From: Archegozetes longisetosus
Lineage: Eukaryota; Arthropoda; Arachnida; Sarcoptiformes; Trhypochthoniidae
Assembly: GCA_018873245.2 (NCBI GenBank)
Contig: JAEMBT020000009.1
Span: 558,001-622,000, forward strand
Direction: 5' to 3'
Length of the DNA: 64,000 nucleotides
This document shows, piece after piece, positions 57,558-64,000 of this stretch (its first letter is position 1; every line of letters begins with the position of its first letter). Under the pieces are notes generated by a model. The model had not been told where the DNA came from. It made no database searches and saw nothing but the letters and a program-made list of their open reading frames with translations. A program made the translations under genes and the position numbers.

Positions 57558-58229
57558 ATAAACTTGTGGCGGTATAAATTTGCCTGTTAAAAATTTCAAT
57601 TGAACCTACTTTTAGAACAACTGCGTTAACGAATAGGCCTTTCACTATGGATTAAAAATACTTTACTGAATTGAATATAGAAAGATTTTTAATCCGTAGT
57701 AAAAGGCCTATGAATTAACGCTAGGGTGACCAAGTCAAAAACTGTTAAATGCGGGACAAAAAATTTTGGCCTCCTTATAAAATTTTTTAAAAGAGTTTTA
57801 ATCTGATTGATGTTACTAATCACAGTTTGAAATAACAGTTATTTGAAATATAAACTAAAGATTTGATTGAGAGCTGCACTTTATAAGAGTCACGCACTAT
57901 GTGAATGAAAACAAGGTATCAGATAATCGGATTAAAACTCTTTTTATCTAAAGACTTCCACATATTTTAAGATAGGAAATGTGTTGACAACAAAATAACA
58001 TTATTTGCATTAAATAAAAATATACAGTGGAAATCTGTTAAGATAAATCTTAAAATATGTGACATTTTCCGTCCCGCAAGGGGTGCATACGGTATGCGGG
58101 ATACAACTCTTAAATGTGGGACGGTCCTGCACAATGCGGGACACTTGGTCACCCTAGTTAACGTATTTGTTCAAAAAGTGAGTTCAAATGAAAGTTTTAA
58201 TAGGCAAATTTATATCGCCAGGCGTTTAC
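57558..58229. mobile_element. Foldback MITE, family A, copy 6, split by a nested hAT-like insertion
   Basis: Left part 57558-57721 (TAAACTTGTGGCGGTATAAA) and right part 58157-58229 (ending CCAGGCGTTTAC) together make one MITE-A copy, interrupted by the element at 57722-58156. Confidence 0.85.
57722..58156. mobile_element. hAT-like MITE nested in MITE-A copy 6
   Basis: Inverted ends TAGGGTGACCAAGT and ACTTGGTCACCCTA, flanked by ATTAACGC (57714-57721) and GTTAACGT (58157-58164), an imperfect 8-bp duplication as expected for hAT. Repeated GCGGGAC/GTCCCGC motifs lie near both ends. The rest is AT-rich, no protein. Confidence 0.8.
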
Positions 58230-61200
58230 TGCAATGAAATGCCACACAGCTTTAACTAAACTTATTTCTATAGTATGCCTAGAAAGTCTTTTTACAAAAT
58301 AAAAAATTTAAACCATTGAAAATATAACTCATTTATCATTACCATTTATCTTTAATATTAAAGATGCGAAGCAACTACAGTAAAGTAGAGATGCGTAGAG
58401 ATTTACTTAAGGAAAATTGATGTATTATTAGATTATATCATTATTATTAGAATTAAACACCTTCTAGAAACTTTGTATACGTAATCGAAATTACACCTAA
58501 ACATAAGAATATTCTCTCAGTCAGTTGTTTTCGGTATCTGTATATCATTATAAAGTGAATTATCGTACATTATAGTACGTTTGTTAGACATAAGAAAATA
58601 TCAGCATGAGTCACGACAATACCAGGTTACATATAATACACAAGCCAAAATTCAATTTCATGAAGAGTTTGTCAATGGTGTAGGCAGGGTGTATCCTCCA
58701 GACGATCTCAAAGATATGGGTTCCCTAAAATTGACCTAGATAAATATGTGACTAGATAAAATTATACTTTATAAACTCACTTTTCCAAGACGAAGGGTGA
58801 AACAGGAGCGTTATATGAGGTGAAAATAGAACTAAAACTGGGAATTTGAGAACTTTTTGATCATCGACCTTAGAAATCGGGCAACATTTCCTAAAGTCAG
58901 AGACTGAAAACTTAAAAATGTTTAAATTCGAGAAAAGTTTTCGCACAAATATGATTAGTTAAACTTGCTTCGGTTTTTCAGATTTTCCTAAGACATCCCT
59001 TCGAGTATTTAAGAAAGTATGGTTTTCATATCTTATATTTTCTCTTAATATATTGATTTCCGTCATGAGATATACTTTAAGATAATTCTTAGTTTAACTT
59101 ATTCTTCATGGTATTGTAAATTAAGGAAAGAGCCCTAGACACTTAAGATTCTTAAATCAAGACTGTAATTTCTCAGGCGAAATAATTTATTCTGCGGAGA
59201 GTAAAACACTGTTACTTATGCTTTTAATGAGGAAGTTTGAGCTATTTTTATAATAATACGAATCGCACGATAGTTCAAAGTCGTACTTGATTGCGAAATG
59301 GGCGAAGAGTTCTTTATATAGAAATGCAATAAAGTTTCATACTTATGAAATATGATGAGTAAAATTATGTACATTCACTTAGTTGTCAGTCATGCAAAAG
59401 TTTTTACGGCTATCATTAGAAGTGATATATAAAAAGTTAAATATAAGCTCGTTAGTCATAATCTTTTATACTCGATTAAGTTTTAATAATTAAAAGCTCG
59501 CATGATTTATGAAAATTTGAACCCCTCTTAGTGTTGAAGTGCTTGAGTATTTCTACACACTTGATGTTAGAGCTTATATGAATATTTTCTGAACCCGAGT
59601 CTTTCTTTTAATAATATAAAAAGTGAGCATGAAAATTATTGAAGACCACTTTTAAATTGAAACGGAATCCCAATTATTAAAAGTTTACGAGTTATACTAC
59701 TTCCTTTCATACTCTTATAAAACTTTTAATTTGACTTTAGACTCACCTGAACACTAGCAATCATTTGTATAGTATGCAAATCATTCATATGTTATATCAT
59801 CTTTGTTCATACAAATAAAATCAACCATTTCTTGTATAAATAAAAATCAGCTGTTCCAAAAATTTTAAAAAGTAGAAACATATAATTAAAAACTTGATTT
59901 TCTATTAATTTAAAAATATCATATTAAAAATATATTATCTTTTATATTCGATAATTTTGTCTATATTTGAGAACAATAAAATCTTGACTTGATCTTTTAT
60001 TTTATTTGCTCTTGAACTAATTGCCTCAGAATTTAACGTATTTGTTCGCAAGTTAAAGGATATGTTTTTTTGTTGTATTTTTCACCAGGAAACTTTATCA
60101 AACACTTATCTCTACATTATTATGCCATAAGTTATGAGTCGAATAATTTAGTGAAATCAAAACTCATATGTATATAACTTCCGGTTTTTAGTCTTAAACG
60201 TAAGGCTTAGATTCAAACAATATTCAATATACACAAAGAATATCAATATTTTTGGGCTCCGCTGATTTTAGTATCATTGGATAGATCTTACTTTGCCGAG
60301 TTCAAATATATATATAACTTTAGTCTGTCTCATTCCGTTTCCGAGTTATAAGCTTCAAAAGGTTCGGAATGGAACGGCAATTAACAATTTATGCGTACTA
60401 AAGCCAAAACCCTTTTAAAATTCATATATCTAGAAAGGTCTCGTAAAGCCAAATTAGATCCGTACCATGGAGGAAGCCTCTACAGAGTTATAGGAAGTTA
60501 CAGAGTTGATGATTTTTTCAAAGATTTTACCTATCCGGATAGCACTGACACAGATTAATTATTTTATAGTTTTTTAGTTTGTTTTTAGTTTTGGTTTTAG
60601 TTTTATGCTTCCTTCGGGTTTACCTTCACGTGGTAGGAAGCGGGCAACACAAATGTTATATTTTTGTGGCTAAAAATCCGAAAAATTTATTTTTAACATA
60701 AGGTGATTTTTCCCTCATAACTCGAAAACTATTGACTTTGGTAAAGTCTCTAGAGACTTTTGTGTTCAGCCTCAAAAGACCTTTCAAATGATATGTCACT
60801 CATCACAATCGGACGGGGCCTAGTGGTCCATAGGAAAATATTGGTCTCCTTTCATGGTGAACGAATTCTAAACTCATTGATCTTAAGTCAGTTCTTCTTC
60901 AATCAAATCAATGATTCGTATTTAAAACTAAAATAACAGACACTAAAGTTCGAATTGGTACTTTCATGCATAAATTACTGTAAAAAGTATGTGTGAAGTT
61001 CTTCTAAGAAGTGGTGCACAAGCGACAGCCTTCAATTGGGAAAAACGTTCCCAAAGTATCACTCAAATTTAAAAAATTGTTTATTTTAACTGATTATTAT
61101 TGAAATAATTATTTAGAAAAGTTGAAATACATACTAAATGCGACTTATGGACATATGACTCAATTTAATTTAAGTGATGTGATATATATATTATTTAACT

Positions 61201-61250
61201 TTTAAATATAAAATGCACGTAAGCTAAAGCCTATTCTCATAAACTTAATG
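58230..61250. other. Intergenic region, no gene recognised
   Basis: About 3 kb. A TTTTAG-rich low-complexity patch lies at 60560-60610, within a stretch (about 60250-60850) with phrases such as CCGAGTTATAAGC and CATAACTCGAAAAC that could be an old dispersed repeat, but no ends were found. Confidence 0.35.
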
Positions 61251-61758
61251 TAGAGTGACCACCCGTCCCGTTTTTGACGGGACAGTCCCGTCTTTTTAAA
61301 GATAAAAGACATAAATTCCGTCAGACCAAAAACTCTCTACGAGACAATTGGTTGTCCCGTTTTTCAACCTTCACTTTGAAAAATGTGTTTAGAAAAATAC
61401 TTCTTAGAAATTCAAATATTGAATTTATTTTACAAATAATAAGAGATCAAGAAAACCAGTTTAATGTTTTGAACACCAAAAGTTATTAAATTAATCTTTT
61501 CTGACTTGAATTATATCTTATATAAACCAGTATTTCTTACTTTTGAAGGACTTATGAAAGATGCCATTTCTAACAAGATGTATGCCTTTGAAATAAACCA
61601 TGATTAACAATTTTTAACGTTTTAATATTAGAATGCATTGTTTGACACCCAAATATTTTTAATGACTAATGAAAACTATATTTTTCTTCAAAAAAATGTA
61701 GGGTCTCCCCTTTGATATTTTTGTCCCGTCATGAAACAAGCCAGAGGTGGTCACCCTA
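61251..61758. mobile_element. hAT-like MITE with 8-bp target duplication
   Basis: Ends TAGAGTGACCACC and the complement of TAGGGTGACCACC, flanked by ACTTAATG (61243-61250) and GCTTAATG (61759-61766), 7 of 8 matching. The left subterminal part has CCGTCCCG...GACGGGACAG inverted motifs and the right a TGTCCCGTC. Same TIR group as the element at 57722-58156. The 71-codon open frame inside is not considered real. Confidence 0.8.
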
Positions 61759-61766
61759 GCTTAATG

Positions 61767-64000
61767 CCAAGTATTAACAGTTAACACAAATTTGTTCATT
61801 CAATCTCTTCTCAGTCAACAAAAGGGCATTAATTAGTTTCTATCAACTTTAAGAGTACGAGTGCTTTGCTAAGTTTCACCTTTTCACCGTAAACTTAAAT
61901 TTCAAAATCTATATCAAGTATCACTACATTCATTTCATAGAATTTTTGTGCGGAATGTTTGTTCACTAATGAAGAGCCTTTAATTTTCTACTCATTACTT
62001 CATCTTGTGGCTTTAATGAGCATGATTTCATTCTTTTTGTTTTTATGCAAAATCAATTAGTCTCACTTTTTTGAAAATCCTCAACCCAGGAAGTGATTAT
62101 TCTTCATAAGATTGATCATAGCTTTATGGATATTTAATTATGTGGTCATTTGAATATTTCGTCGACGATAAAAATAAGTAATTATGGAAATTTACCTTGT
62201 TTCTAGAATCAACGTTCCTATGCATTGTTGTTAATAGAGCTTAGAAGCTCTTTGCGAAATCATCTAATAGAGATACTATCTTTGAAGCCTAATAAATTTT
62301 CTATCACTTTTTCAGTTAATACTTAGTGAATTACTGGATTTTCAACATTCTAGAAGAGAGTACGATTTACACCCTCTAAAATTAAATTTGATAGAACTTA
62401 GAAACTAGATATCCTGAAATACTGGGCTCGAACAAGAGTTGCAATATATAAGAATTTTGTAAGCCTTGAGCGTAATGAAAATAAGAATAATCAGATTTAT
62501 TCATAGTATGCCAAACTGCATATCAATTCATCCAATATACTGGTAGTTGCGTTACGTTAAAAGCCTTACAATCATGTTCAATAAGTACAGTTGGACGATA
62601 AAGTGTACCTCAACTGTGCGCTTAAAAATCAATATAAGCCAATAAGGGAAAGACTAAAGAAACAAAGTTCATTATCTTGTTTTGTCATAAGTTGGACCAA
62701 ACTTAATTTTATAAAATTTTCCAACATATTAACCACTTTAATACCAGAGTGATCCCTAAGTATATTAGGCTTGTAAAAGCTGTTTGACGTATACTTTACT
62801 GTTCGACTGTACAACAAATGCATTTTATTGTATTGTGTGAGCAAGACAATGGAATAAATTAAATAAGAGATGAGGAATGATTGTAATGTCAGCAATAATT
62901 CACTCTTTTCTGTTTCTTCTTTTATAAATTTTTTCATCACATCCTTTAGTTTGTGAAGTTTGATTGTTATTTTCGCAGAGCATAAGTACAAGTAACGTCA
63001 AAAAGGCTATATTGATCTCTTTGTAAAACAATATGTCAAATCTGTGAAAGTAGTTTCTTTTCAAGTATTAATTTCAATGATACTTTAAAATAATGTTTGG
63101 ACCCTATTTTAAAGCTGACAGAAGCGACATCATTAAAATGTTATTGACATCAAAATTTTGAATTACAGTCTTGTCAATCCAGTGGTCTAATTCATATGCT
63201 AGAGTACAACTGAACACAAGTTTCAGTTCGTAGAAATAAAAGATCTCGGCAAATTACTTTTCAGTGATTTCGGAATAAAACAGTTGAAAATGTACTCATA
63301 TATAATGTGATATTAGCGACCGATTGATTTAACACTTTTTTGAATTCGACTATATTTTTAATATTTTTCTAATTGTTCTGACACTCAATGCATATTCAAT
63401 TTAAGTCAATAAAATGTTTACTATTTTAAAGTTTTCAGTAAAAATACATTTATAGTCTAATTGCTGAATGTTATGAAACACAATTAACTTTGATCAAAAG
63501 CAATAAAAATGATATCATTTTGGCCTATAAACTAGTATTGTTTTGCTTTCAAAACTTCTATTTAGCTTTATGTGATTATGCTTAATTTGGCTCTAGTGAA
63601 ATTGCCTGATGGCTTTCAATTTGAATTTGGCTTTCGATAAGCGATATAACACTAGTGCAAACAAGAGTATTTTTCTAGAATCTTCGAATCAATCTAAATA
63701 ACTTCTTAAATTTCAATTATGAAATAAGATATTCAAGAGTTTGTGAATAGAAAATTCATGAATCTATATATCATGTTGTATATTCGAGAAACTTTTGTAA
63801 CCAATAGTTTTATGCATATTGACTATAATGTAACAATTAGTATAACCATTTATAATATCCGTAAATTGTTAGGATTACACTATAGCCTTCCGCTTGTGCA
63901 TGGCATGACACAGCTTTAGAAAATCAATAAATTTAGAGAAAGATTTCAGTCCATTTGCAAAATTTCAACAAATACTATATCTTGTTCACTATAAGCTTAA
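61767..64000. other. Intergenic, AT-rich, no gene recognised
   Basis: Open frames up to about 120 codons (for example 62991-62629 minus) lack family features or flanking exons. Confidence 0.35.

Noticed and set aside
61274..61489. 71-codon open frame within the hAT-like MITE
   Set aside because: Lies entirely in a non-autonomous element and starts in its terminal repeat.
62629..62991. 120-codon minus-strand open frame
   Set aside because: No recognisable motif, no flanking exons, composition like the surrounding AT-rich DNA.

Overview
ORGANISM. This is AT-rich nuclear DNA of an invertebrate animal. Genes are broken by many short GT-AG introns (about 50-100 bp, a few longer), and the gene content is metazoan: very-long-chain fatty-acid elongase, lysosomal-type glucosylceramidase, alkylglycerol monooxygenase, Cys-loop ligand-gated channels and a neuropeptide GPCR. 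Transposons are dense and mostly non-autonomous. A small arthropod such as a mite would fit, but nothing here proves the taxon. LAYOUT. 1-5.3 kb: pogo/Tigger-type remnants, an intact elongase gene and hAT-like insertions. 7.2-7.9 kb: a small vWA-domain gene of bacterial character that carries an intron. 8.4-16.5 kb: three tandem glucosylceramidase (GH30) genes on the minus strand, with serine-protease-like debris between the second and third. 17.4-19.4 kb: alkylglycerol monooxygenase (plus). 22.2-34.3 kb: three related Cys-loop channel genes (plus); the first has lost its Cys-loop exon, the second has a SINE in intron 1, and between the second and third lie a LINE reverse transcriptase remnant, a nested palindrome and a TIR transposon. 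34.5-36.4 kb: a fourth glucosylceramidase (minus). 40.7-41.8 kb: the 5' half of a rhodopsin-class GPCR (plus), frameshifted and split by a transposon. 42.2-44.5 kb: an inverted duplicate of the 1.2-5.3 kb block holding a dead elongase copy. 44.5-50.7 kb: TIR elements, including a Harbinger-type element with a decayed Myb-like gene. 50.8-53.5 kb: the 3' half of a GPCR (minus), whose first splice phase and sequence match the end of the 5' half at 41.8 kb. 53.9-64 kb: gene-poor, with hAT-like, Tc1/mariner and foldback elements. HOW THE GENES RELATE. Elongase, glucosylceramidase and alkylglycerol monooxygenase all act on lipids (fatty-acyl, sphingolipid, ether-lipid), so the left half has a lipid-metabolism flavour, but animal neighbours need not be co-regulated. 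The clearest evolutionary signals are local gene-family birth (four glucosylceramidases with one shared exon plan, three channels) and local gene death (elongase copy 2, channel 1, GPCR 5' half), with mobile elements responsible for several of the breaks. All exon coordinates were built by hand from splice motifs, reading phase and family resemblance; no alignment or expression data were available.
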